Below, piece after piece: positions 54,655-61,923 of a DNA stretch of 64,000 nucleotides. Positions within the stretch are counted from its first letter, which is position 1, and every line of letters begins with the position of its first letter. Below the pieces are notes generated by a model. It ran no database searches and was not told the DNA's origin. It worked only from the letters and a program-made list of their open reading frames with translations. This DNA comes from CAJBNH01 sp964447285 (GTDB lineage: Bacteria; Myxococcota_A; UBA9042): positions 169,554 to 233,553 of the forward strand of contig CAYURO010000003.1 in the NCBI GenBank assembly GCA_964447285.1. Reading direction: 5' to 3'. A program made the translations under genes and the position numbers.

Positions 54655-55573
54655 GCCGCGTTCGCTGCACGTTCGCACGCCCCTGTGGCGATCTCTGCCG
54701 ATCTCGCGGGCGGCGGGCTGTCCGGTGTCGTTGAAGATGGAGGCGCTGCAGCCGGACGGGTCGTTCAAGATCCGCGGCATCGGTCGGCTGTGTGCGCAGG
54801 TGGTCGCCAACGGCACGCGGCATCTCGTGTCGGCTTCGGGCGGGAACGCGGGCATTTCGACCGCCAGCGCGGCGCGGGAACTGGGCGTGCGTGCGACGAT
54901 CTTCGTGTTTGACGGGGTGCCGCCGACCGCGCTGGACCGCATTCGGGACCAAGGGGCTGAGGTCGTGCAGGCCGGTGCCACGTGGGCCGACGCCAACCGC
55001 GCGGCGATTCAGGCTGCGGAAGCGCCGGGCGCCTTCTACGTCCATCCCTTTGATCACCCTGAGATTTGGACCGGTCACTCCACGCTGGTCGACGAGCTCG
55101 TCGCGGACGGCGTGCGCCCGTCGCACATGGTGCTTGCGGTGGGCGGCGGCGGTTTGCTGGCCGGCGTGCTCGAGGGTCTGGACCGTCACGGGCTGCAGGA
55201 CACGCAGATCATTGCCGTCGAGACCGAGGGGACCGCCTCGCTGCACGCGGCGCTGCAGGCGGGGCAGTTGGTGCGACTGGCCAAGATCTCGTCGGTTGCC
55301 AAGACGCTGGGTGCGGACCAGGTGGCGGCCGGAGCTTTCGAGCGCGCGCAGTCGCATCGGGTCGAGTCGATCGTCGTGACGGACGACCAAGCGCTGGCTG
55401 CCGTGCATCGATTCGCCTTGGACCATCGGGTGTTGGTGGAACCGGCGGCAGGTGCGGCGCTGGCGGTGGCCTACGAGTCGCTGGGGTCCATCGGTCAGGC
55501 GCAGCACGCGGTCATCGTCGTGTGTGGCGGCGCGGGCATCGCGTTGGCCCAGCATCCGTTCACCTATCGGTAG
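54644..55573 (+). CDS. PLP-dependent serine/threonine dehydratase-like enzyme
   Basis: A 309-residue fold-type II PLP enzyme without the regulatory ACT domain. SFKIRG holds the PLP Lys at residue 42, SASGGNAG near 66-73 binds substrate, GGGGLLAG near 168 binds the cofactor phosphate, and VCGGAG closes the site. It should remove water and ammonia from serine/threonine-like amino acids, or racemise them. The ATG overlaps the transaldolase-like gene by 11 nt and has AGGGAC upstream. The overlap makes coupled translation likely, so it may act on the product or substrate of the upstream enzyme. Confidence 0.88.
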   Translation: MPTEPRSLHVRTPLWRSLPISRAAGCPVSLKMEALQPDGSFKIRGIGRLCAQVVANGTRHLVSASGGNAGISTASAARELGVRATIFVFDGVPPTALDRIRDQGAEVVQAGATWADANRAAIQAAEAPGAFYVHPFDHPEIWTGHSTLVDELVADGVRPSHMVLAVGGGGLLAGVLEGLDRHGLQDTQIIAVETEGTASLHAALQAGQLVRLAKISSVAKTLGADQVAAGAFERAQSHRVESIVVTDDQALAAVHRFALDHRVLVEPAAGAALAVAYESLGSIGQAQHAVIVVCGGAGIALAQHPFTYR

Positions 55574-55616
55574 GCGCAGACAACAGGCATCGGGAATGCT
55601 GTCCGACGGAGGCCCA

Positions 55617-56006
55617 ATGCTTCAGTTCGCATGGATCTGTTTGGGCGGCGCGGTGGGCACGGGGGCGCGCTACCTCGTCGGCCAGTGGGCGGTCAAGGCG
55701 CTAGGCGCCGGCCTGCCGTATGGCACCTTCATCGTCAACGTTTTGGGTTCGTTCCTGATCTCGCTGATCATGGGGCTCAGCCTCGAAGCGGGCGCGATCT
55801 CGACCCCCGTGCGTCTGTTTCTGGTGACCGGGGTGATGGGCGGCCTGACCACGTACTCGACGTTCAACTACGAGACGCTGAAGCTGTTTCAGGGCGGCGC
55901 TTGGGGTCTGGCTGCGGCCAACGTGCTGTTGACGGTGACGGCTTGTGCTGCGGCCGGCGTGCTGGGGCTGGTCGTCGCGTCGCGGCTGGTCGCGCTGGCT
56001 CGGTAG
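55617..56006 (+). CDS. crcB: Fluoride channel/exporter CrcB (Fluc)
   Basis: A 129-residue protein with four membrane helices. GGAVGTGARYL, GTFIVNVLGSFLISL and GGLTTYSTFNYET match the Fluc family, where dimers form two narrow fluoride pores. The Phe-box is TTYSTF rather than the common TTFSTF, so one pore-lining Phe is Tyr. ATG at 55617 with GGAGG 8 nt upstream (an ATG at 55596 is less likely). It follows the dehydratase gene by 43 bp on the same strand, so co-transcription is probable. No fluoride riboswitch was seen before it. Confidence 0.93.
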   Translation: MLQFAWICLGGAVGTGARYLVGQWAVKALGAGLPYGTFIVNVLGSFLISLIMGLSLEAGAISTPVRLFLVTGVMGGLTTYSTFNYETLKLFQGGAWGLAAANVLLTVTACAAAGVLGLVVASRLVALAR

Positions 56007-56626
56007 ACGGGCGTTCAACCCAGGACTATCGCAAGAAACACCGTGGAGCTGCGCCCCTCCCCAGCGCTGCCGCGCGTTCCCCTCCCCATTCCGTAGTATT
56101 TTTGTCGCGTTCAGTGCATTCGATGGCGGAATGTGGATGGGGAACTCTCCCAACCGGTCGTGACACTCTGGGGTGCGACGTCCCAGCTCGGACGGTGCAA
56201 GCGAGGACATGGCAAGCGTGCCGGCGCGGCCCGGCCCCGGGGGTCTAACGACAGACAACCCGGAGCCCCATCCCTATTGCGCCAGCGAAAATACATTACG
56301 TTTCAATAGATCACGCAATGGGGAGGGGGCGCGCGGAAGCGAGGGGAGGGGCGCCAAGGTCGGATTGCCCGCTGCGGCCGAGACACGAGGGCATCCGCCC
56401 GCCTCTGCGCCGCCTGGCTTCTTGCGATAGCCCTGGCGTTCAACCGCTTTCCGGTGGGCAGACGCCGTCGGTTGTGCTATCTGGGCGCCGCGGTTGGCTG
56501 AGTTCACGGCCCGCCGGACGGCTGCACGGCGAGTTCCCCCCCTCGGGCCGTGCGGTTACTGCTTCCCACCCGATTGACATTGCTTATGCACCACGGCGCC
56601 TTTGGGCGCGCAACGGAGACTCGGGC
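56007..56626. other. 620 bp intergenic region with inverted-repeat element
   Basis: No convincing gene; short open frames here lack family character. It contains a pair of imperfect inverted arms (56011-56105 and 56286-56446), with AT-richer patches at 56094-56106 and 56286-56310. TTGACA at 56574-56579 could be a -35 for the next gene, but no good -10 is seen. Confidence 0.5.
56011..56446. repeat. Imperfect inverted-repeat element (MITE- or REP-like)
   Basis: The left arm read on the reverse strand and the right arm share, in the same order: AAATAC with nearby TACG, then AATGGGGAGGGG with CGCGCGG (56053-56093 against 56314-56354, about 36 of 41 positions), then TTCTTGCGATAG (left 56026-56038, right 56419-56430). 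Next to the outer arms, GCGTTCAACC occurs in the same orientation on both sides, so that piece is inverted relative to the rest. It has no coding capacity of its own. Confidence 0.6.
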
Positions 56627-57319
56627 ATGATCTATTCCACCGAAGTCGAGCACATGTGCCGCGTGGCCAAGGGCGCCAACCACGGCCCCGCCCCAATCCC
56701 GCAAGAGGGAAAGTGGGTCCAGTCGCGCGAAATCAAGGACATCTCTGGCCTGACCCACGGCATCGGCTGGTGCGCTCCCCAACAGGGCGCGTGCAAGCTC
56801 ACGCTGAACGTCAAGGAAGGCATCATCGAAGAGGCGCTGGTCGAGGTGATCGGTTGCTCTGGCATGACCCACTCGGCTGCCATGGCGGCGGAGATCCTGT
56901 CGGGCAAGACGATTCTCGAAGCGCTGAACACCGATCTGGTGTGCGACGCCATCAACACGGCGATGCGCGAGCTGTTCCTGCAGATCGTGTACGGCCGCAC
57001 GCAGACGGCGTTTTCCGAGGGTGGCCTGCCGATCGGCGCCGGCCTGGAAGACCTGGGCAAGGGCCTGCGCAGCACCGTCGGCACCATGTACAGCACGGTG
57101 GCCAAGGGGCCGCGCTACCTGGAGATGGCCGAGGGCTTCGTGACCCGCTGCGCCCTCGACGAGAACGACGAGATCATCGGCTACGAGTTCGTCCACATCG
57201 GCAAGATGATGGAGTCCATCGCCAAGGGAGAAGAGCCCGCCGTCGCTCTGGCCAAGGCCAAGGGCAGCTACGGCCGCTTCGCCGAAGGCACCCGCATCAT
57301 CAACCCCCGGCACCAGTAG
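56627..57319 (+). CDS. NifU/IscU-like Fe-S cluster scaffold protein
   Basis: A 230-residue protein with an IscU-type core. Candidate cluster Cys lie in GWCAPQQGAC (about 48 and 55), IGCSGM (about 76) and LVCDAI (about 106). A C-terminal extension of about 90 residues is not part of classical IscU. It is encoded 18 bp before the GGGtGRT protein gene, a pairing I know from anaerobic bacteria, so the two probably work together. ATG at 56627 with GGAG; the longer frame covers the repeat element and is not used. Confidence 0.85.
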   Translation: MIYSTEVEHMCRVAKGANHGPAPIPQEGKWVQSREIKDISGLTHGIGWCAPQQGACKLTLNVKEGIIEEALVEVIGCSGMTHSAAMAAEILSGKTILEALNTDLVCDAINTAMRELFLQIVYGRTQTAFSEGGLPIGAGLEDLGKGLRSTVGTMYSTVAKGPRYLEMAEGFVTRCALDENDEIIGYEFVHIGKMMESIAKGEEPAVALAKAKGSYGRFAEGTRIINPRHQ

Positions 57320-57337
57320 GCGACGCAGGAGGACTCC

Positions 57338-58336
57338 ATGGCACTGTTCGAAAGCTACGAGAGAAGAATCGACCAGATCAACGTCGTGCTGGCCCAGTAC
57401 GGGATTCCGTCGCTCGAGGCGGCCCGCAAGATGAGCGAAGACAAGGGCGTCGACATCTACGCCGTCGTCAAAAGCATCCAGCCCATCTGCTTCGAGAACG
57501 CCTGCTGGGCCTACATTCTCGGCGGCGCGATTGCGTTGAAGAAGGGCCAGACCAAGGCCGTCGACATCGCCACGTCGCTGGGCGAGGGCATGCAGGCCTT
57601 CTGCATCGCCGGCTCGGTTGCGGATGACCGCAAGGTCGGCATCGGCCATGGCAACCTCGCGTCCATGCTGCTGAAGGAAGAGACCAAGTGCTTCGCCTTC
57701 ATCGCCGGCCACGAGTCGTTCGCGGCGGCCGAGGGCGCCATCGGTCTGGCCCGCAGCGCCAACAAGGCCCGCAAGGACCCGCTGCGTGTGATCCTCAACG
57801 GCCTGGGCAAGGACGCGGCGCAGATCATCGCGCGCATCAACGGCTTCACCTACGTGCAGACCAAGTTCGACTACCTGTCGGGCAACCTCGAGGTCGTGCG
57901 CGAGATCCCGTATTCGAAGGGCGAAAAGGCCAAGGTTCGCTCGTACGGCTGCGACGACGTCCGCGAAGGCGTCGCCGTCAACCACTTCGAGGGCGTCGAC
58001 GTCTCGATCACCGGCAACTCGACCAACCCGACGCGCTTTCAGCACCCCGTCGCGGGCACCTACAAGAAGGAATGCCTCGAGCAGGGCAAGAAGTACTTCT
58101 CGGTCGCGTCGGGCGGCGGCACCGGGCGCACGCTGCACCCCGACAACATGGCGGCCGGCCCCGCGTCGTACGGCATGACCGACACGATGGGCCGCATGCA
58201 CTCCGACGCGCAGTTCGCCGGGTCGTCGTCCGTGCCCGCGCACGTCGAGATGATGGGATTCCTGGGTATGGGCAACAACCCCATGGTCGGCGCCAGCGTG
58301 GCCGTGGCCGTGGCGTTGGAGCAGGCACTGGCGTAA
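57338..58336 (+). CDS. GGGtGRT family protein
   Basis: A 332-residue protein carrying the family hallmark GGGTGRTLHPDNM near 258-270, along with IGHGNLASMLLKEETKCF and GCDDVREGVAVNHFEGVDVS. The family is named after its motif and has no proven function. Its constant partner, an Fe-S scaffold, suggests a metal or cluster-related role. A very strong AGGAGG lies before the ATG. The stop at 58334-58336 is directly followed by the left repeat of the RAYT element. Confidence 0.87.
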   Translation: MALFESYERRIDQINVVLAQYGIPSLEAARKMSEDKGVDIYAVVKSIQPICFENACWAYILGGAIALKKGQTKAVDIATSLGEGMQAFCIAGSVADDRKVGIGHGNLASMLLKEETKCFAFIAGHESFAAAEGAIGLARSANKARKDPLRVILNGLGKDAAQIIARINGFTYVQTKFDYLSGNLEVVREIPYSKGEKAKVRSYGCDDVREGVAVNHFEGVDVSITGNSTNPTRFQHPVAGTYKKECLEQGKKYFSVASGGGTGRTLHPDNMAAGPASYGMTDTMGRMHSDAQFAGSSSVPAHVEMMGFLGMGNNPMVGASVAVAVALEQALA

Positions 58337-58366
58337 GGGTGTCAGGACTTGACACTTGACACCTTT
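58337..58366 (+). repeat. Left REP-like repeat of the RAYT element
   Basis: A 30 bp sequence with the core GTCAGGACTTGACACTTGAC. It begins 1 nt after the stop codon of the GGGtGRT gene. Its reverse complement is at 59369-59398 (29 of 30 identical) and a third copy lies at 61895-61923. Confidence 0.93.
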
Positions 58367-58392
58367 CGGTCGCCACGCAACGCTCCGGCGCC

Positions 58393-59334
58393 ATGCGCTA
58401 CCCCAGAATCGACTTTCCAAACGCCCGCCACCACCTCATGAACCGCGGTTCGCGCCGGGAGAACATCTTCCCCGACGACGTCGCCCGCCGGCTCTTCCTC
58501 GACCTGTTGGCCCCGCTGTCCGAGCGCTTTGGCGTCGACGTCCACGCTTACGCCCTGATGCCGAATCACTACCACCTGCTCGTCACCTCGCGTCGAGGCC
58601 GACTCGACCGCGCCATGCGGTTCGTCAGTGCCGAATTCACCCGTCGCACCAACGAGCGCATGGGCTGGGATGGTCCGCTGTTCCGCGGTCGGTACAAGAA
58701 CCGCCTGGTCGAGACGGACGACCACTGGCGCTACCTTTTGCTGTACCTCCACGCCAATCCCGTGAAGGCTGGACTCGCTACTGCCGACTGGACCAGCCAC
58801 CAGACGTACCTTGGCACGCAACCCGCGCCGCCTTGGCTCGAGACGGCTTCGCTCACCCAAGGTTACGGATCGGTCGCGGCGTATGCCGAGTCCTGGCGGC
58901 AACACGTCGGGGGCACGCTCGCACCGCCTGCTGGCCTGGACCCCGACCGGCTGTGGACGCATCAGCACTCTGCCGGCACCGAGGCAATGCCCCACCAGGA
59001 CGACCTTCTCGACGTCGCGCGGGCATTGGATCAGGTGGCCGAGGTGACCGGCACGCCGCGTGAGACACTCGTCGGGCCGTCTGGCCGTGGCGTGCGCGTG
59101 CCGGCGCGCTGGCTGGCGATGTGGTGGCTCAGTCGCAAGCGAGGCGTCGAACACGGGCGCATTCGCGCGGCTTTCGGCGTGGGCCACGACGCGGTCAGCC
59201 GGGACATTCGCCGGTTCGAGGCCAGGCGGCACACCGATGCCAGGTTTGCCGGATGGGTCGACGCGATGATGGCGGGGCCGGCGGAGGGCGATGGACTTCG
59301 GCCGGGGCATGACATGCCTGGTGTCGAGGCCTGA
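58393..59334 (+). CDS. REP-associated tyrosine transposase (RAYT)
   Basis: A 313-residue single-strand transposase of the IS200/IS605-like Y1 class. FPNARHHLMNRGSRRENIF opens the domain. MPNHYHLLV at about 57-65 is the HUH metal site, and YLLLYLHANPVKAGL near 112-126 holds the candidate catalytic Tyr. A C-terminal helix-turn-helix region (about 235-285, DnaA-C-like) is common in longer RAYTs. It is flanked by inverted 30 bp repeats, as expected for an enzyme that recognises REP hairpins. ATG at 58393; no strong ribosome-binding site. Confidence 0.92.
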   Translation: MRYPRIDFPNARHHLMNRGSRRENIFPDDVARRLFLDLLAPLSERFGVDVHAYALMPNHYHLLVTSRRGRLDRAMRFVSAEFTRRTNERMGWDGPLFRGRYKNRLVETDDHWRYLLLYLHANPVKAGLATADWTSHQTYLGTQPAPPWLETASLTQGYGSVAAYAESWRQHVGGTLAPPAGLDPDRLWTHQHSAGTEAMPHQDDLLDVARALDQVAEVTGTPRETLVGPSGRGVRVPARWLAMWWLSRKRGVEHGRIRAAFGVGHDAVSRDIRRFEARRHTDARFAGWVDAMMAGPAEGDGLRPGHDMPGVEA

Positions 59335-59368
59335 CGCGGGGTTTGCCGAGGGCGGTGGATTCGGGCGG

Positions 59369-59398
59369 AAAGATGTCAAGTGTCAAGTCCTGACACCC
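59369..59398 (-). repeat. Right REP-like repeat of the RAYT element
   Basis: Reverse complement of the left repeat with one mismatch in 30. It lies 35 bp after the transposase stop. The two repeats bound a unit of about 1062 bp (58337-59398). Confidence 0.93.
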
Positions 59399-59453
59399 AT
59401 CGGCACGACGCCCGCCAGCGGAAGCGCAAGCAGCATCGAGGGGGGGAATTGCC

Positions 59454-60095
59454 TTGACAAATGACAGGCTTAGCTTGACGGAATATGCGGCGTTGGTCGA
59501 GCAGTCACCCATCCTGGTCTGGCGGGCCAACGCCGAAGCCCTTTGCGACTACTTCAACGAACGATGGCTCGCCTTCCGCGGGCGCACCATGGCGGAAGAG
59601 TACGGCAACGGCTGGGCCGAAGGGGTGCACCCAGACGACTTTGACCGCTGTTTGGACATCTACCTCACCCACTTTCGGAACCGCGCTACCTTTGAGATGG
59701 AGTACCGACTCCAGCGGTATGATGGCTCCTATCGTTGGATCTTCGACCGCGGCGTTCCCTACCACGATGCGGACGGTCACTTTGCCGGTTTCATCGGCAG
59801 TTGCATCGACGTCACCGAACGGGTGGATGCCCAGACAGCTCTGCGCACCAAGTTGGAAGAAGAGATCAAGGTCCTCAAGGGGATCATCTCGATCTGTTCG
59901 TACTGTCACAAGACCCGCAACGACGACGAAGTGTGGGAGCAACTGGAGCGGTATCTCTCGAACCACTCCGAGGTCTTGTTCTCCCACGGTGTCTGTCCGC
60001 AGTGTGCCGAAAAGCTGGATGAAGACGTCCGATTGTTCATTGGCGAGACGACGAACGAACCAAGCACGGCAGAGGCCTCGACAGACGAAACCTGA
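59454..60095 (+). CDS. PAS-domain protein with C-terminal four-Cys domain
   Basis: A 213-residue protein. A PAS_3-type sensor fold (about 10-125: WVEGVHPDD-like GWAEGVHPDDFDRC, then YRLQRYDGSYRWIFDRGVP and FIGSCIDVTER) is followed by a short helix. The small domain ICSYCHKTRNDDEVW...FSHGVCPQC (about 145-190) has four Cys placed to bind a metal. This domain often follows PAS, GAF or receiver domains, but its role is not known. There is no kinase or cyclase output. TTG start at 59454 after a G-rich stretch. Confidence 0.8.
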   Translation: MTNDRLSLTEYAALVEQSPILVWRANAEALCDYFNERWLAFRGRTMAEEYGNGWAEGVHPDDFDRCLDIYLTHFRNRATFEMEYRLQRYDGSYRWIFDRGVPYHDADGHFAGFIGSCIDVTERVDAQTALRTKLEEEIKVLKGIISICSYCHKTRNDDEVWEQLERYLSNHSEVLFSHGVCPQCAEKLDEDVRLFIGETTNEPSTAEASTDET

Positions 60096-60286
60096 CCGCG
60101 CGTGTTCACGGCGGCGCGGCCGGACCGAATTCTGGTGACGGGCGTTGTGAACCGCCGGCAAGGATCTCTCCAGCGACACCGTGCCAAGGGTCGCCTCGTG
60201 CGGCAGGCCCGACACCCGCCCTCGAACGAGTGCCCGTGTTGCTGAGCGACCAGTCCCCGGACGGCCGCAGCAGTCGGCGACAGCCT

Positions 60287-61504
60287 TCACTCCGCCAGCA
60301 AGTGGGCCCGGTCGCGCAGCGGCTGCGGGATCGCGCTTGCCGGCAGCCCACGCAGCCAAACCACGGCTTGCATCGCCACTTCCAGATCAGCTTCCAGCGT
60401 TTGACGGACCGCATCACGGGTCGGCACCTGGCCTTCGATTCGCCCGGGACCTGGGTCGGGAATGAAGCCGAGCAGGCCCGTCGGCAGGTGCCGAGCCGCC
60501 GTCCAGCGCAGCAGGGCGCCCAGACCGGGCAGGGTGTCGAGGGTCAGCACCACGTTGACGCCGGGCGTAACCCCGTGCGCGAGCAGGTTGTCGATGGCGG
60601 CAAGGACCTGCACCGCAGCGCCCGGAGCCCCGACGATGGCGTCATGCACGGCAGGGACCGTCGACTGCAGGGTCAGCGTGACGGTTTCCAGCCCGGGCAG
60701 CGCGCAGATGCGGGCCGCAAGGGCCGGATCCGCCAGCCGAGTGGACGGCCCCATGAACGACACACCCACGCCCGGTTGTGCCTCCAGCGCCGTCAGCATG
60801 GCCGTGAGCTCAGACGACTCGGCCCAGTCGTGCCCGACCAGCATCAGGGCGCTGGGGGCAGGGCGCCGGGCCAGCACGTCGAGCAGGGCCGCAAACCCCC
60901 CAGTGCCCACCAGGCCATGGCCCGCAGCCCGCTGCCACTCGACCCACCTGCCCAACACCTTGTGCCGCAGCCCGCGACGCAGGGCCGGTTGCTGACAGAA
61001 TTGGCAGGCTTGGCGGCAGTTGCTCTCCAGATACAGGCGAAATTCGACCGCCTCGTCGTCCGGGATGCCCTCCAGCAGCCTCGCCACCCGCGCGGGGCGG
61101 CCTGCGGTCCGCTTCAAGAGCGACCGCTCCCCCCAAGTGACCGAGCGCCGCGGAGGTCTGGCCGTGGCCTTGGCCGTCGTCGCTTGGGGCAGCAGCGGCG
61201 CAAATTTCGCCTCGCGCGCACCCAGTTGCTCGAAGATCCCGAGATACCGCGCGACCGTTTCCGGGGCGACATCGCGCCCGCGGTAACTGTAGCCAAACGC
61301 CCGGCCGCGGGTCAGGGCGTCGGCGGCAGACCCAACGCCAATCTCAAGGATGTGGGGCGTGTGGGCGTCGTCGCGCACATGGACGAGCCAGCCCTGCGCG
61401 TGCGCGGTGATCTGGTCGAGACGCCAAGCCGCCGGCAGGCAGGCCGAGATGTGCCCGGACAACGTCTCGCTCGAGGGGAGGATGTTGTCGACGTCGCCCG
61501 GCAT
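60287..61504 (-). CDS. Radical SAM protein of unknown function
   Basis: A 405-residue protein. The cluster motif CRQACQFC near 161-168 sits inside a radical SAM barrel. Ahead of it is an unusual N-terminal domain of about 140 residues (LPAAWRLDQITAHAQGWLVHV, GYSYRGRDVAPETVARYLGIFEQ) that I do not recognise. There is no obvious C-terminal cluster domain. ATG at 61504 with GGGAGA; upstream ATGs exist in the frame but overlap the toxin-antitoxin remains. Substrate unknown. Converges with the PAS gene. Confidence 0.75.
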   Translation of the reverse strand: MPGDVDNILPSSETLSGHISACLPAAWRLDQITAHAQGWLVHVRDDAHTPHILEIGVGSAADALTRGRAFGYSYRGRDVAPETVARYLGIFEQLGAREAKFAPLLPQATTAKATARPPRRSVTWGERSLLKRTAGRPARVARLLEGIPDDEAVEFRLYLESNCRQACQFCQQPALRRGLRHKVLGRWVEWQRAAGHGLVGTGGFAALLDVLARRPAPSALMLVGHDWAESSELTAMLTALEAQPGVGVSFMGPSTRLADPALAARICALPGLETVTLTLQSTVPAVHDAIVGAPGAAVQVLAAIDNLLAHGVTPGVNVVLTLDTLPGLGALLRWTAARHLPTGLLGFIPDPGPGRIEGQVPTRDAVRQTLEADLEVAMQAVVWLRGLPASAIPQPLRDRAHLLAE

Positions 61505-61547
61505 CGCGTCTCCCGTGGACTGATCGCGGCGGCCACCTTGTCGCATC

Positions 61548-61721
61548 GAGTTCGGGTTGGTCAAGCACGACGTGCGCGCACGCCGCAGCCTGTGCGGCAT
61601 GGACGTGGGCTTCGACCTCCTGGTGCTGACGCCAGAGGACTGGCAAGGACTGAAGGCGTCGTCGAGCTGGTTCGATCGGCAAATCACGACCGAGGCGGTG
61701 AGGCTTGATGCAACTGCCTGA
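61548..61721 (+). pseudogene. MNT-type nucleotidyltransferase (antitoxin) fragment
   Basis: An open frame of about 57 codons reads KHDVRARRSLCGMDVGFDLL then VLTPEDWQGLK and ends DATA at TGA 61719-61721. This resembles the C-terminal third of an MNT-domain minimal nucleotidyltransferase. The N-terminal catalytic GSxARG part is missing, and the frame is closed by a TGA at 61521-61523. It overlaps the start of the HEPN remnant by 14 nt, as in intact MNT-HEPN pairs. Confidence 0.55.
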
Positions 61722-61894
61722 TTCCGCCGCTGTGAACGCTTGGCGCGAACTCGCGAGGGCCGACTTGCGCGTGGCCCAGGTCGTCGCGGGGTGGAGCCGC
61801 CCGAGTGGCATCTGGTCTGTATTCTGAGTCAGCAAGCAGGCGAGAAGGCCCTGAAGGCGTTGCCATGTCGGCGCGTCGGACCGGACCCGTGCCA
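61708..61894 (+). pseudogene. HEPN-domain toxin gene, frameshifted and truncated
   Basis: From ATG 61708 one frame gives AVNAWRELARADLRVAQVV, like the first helix of a HEPN protein. After about 61785 the match continues in another frame as PEWHLVCILSQQAGEKALKAL, the HEPN QQAxEKALKA hallmark. A one-base deletion (or +2) is needed to join them. The similarity stops at the third REP-like repeat, so the catalytic C-terminal part is lost. Follows the MNT fragment with overlap. Confidence 0.6.
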
Positions 61895-61923
61895 AAAGAT
61901 GTCAAGTGTCAAGTCCTGACACC
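61895..61923 (-). repeat. Third REP-like repeat copy, overlapping the arsC 3' end
   Basis: A 29 bp match to the right repeat of the RAYT element, same orientation. Read on the reverse strand it encodes the last residues of ArsC (VSGLDT) and its TGA stop. Confidence 0.93.

Noticed and set aside
55701..56258. A 185-codon minus-strand open frame over crcB and the repeat element
   Set aside because: It is antisense to crcB and shows no family character or ribosome-binding site.
58342..58362. TTGACA-like boxes in the RAYT repeats as promoters
   Set aside because: They recur at all three repeat copies as part of the repeat and lack a -10 at the right distance.
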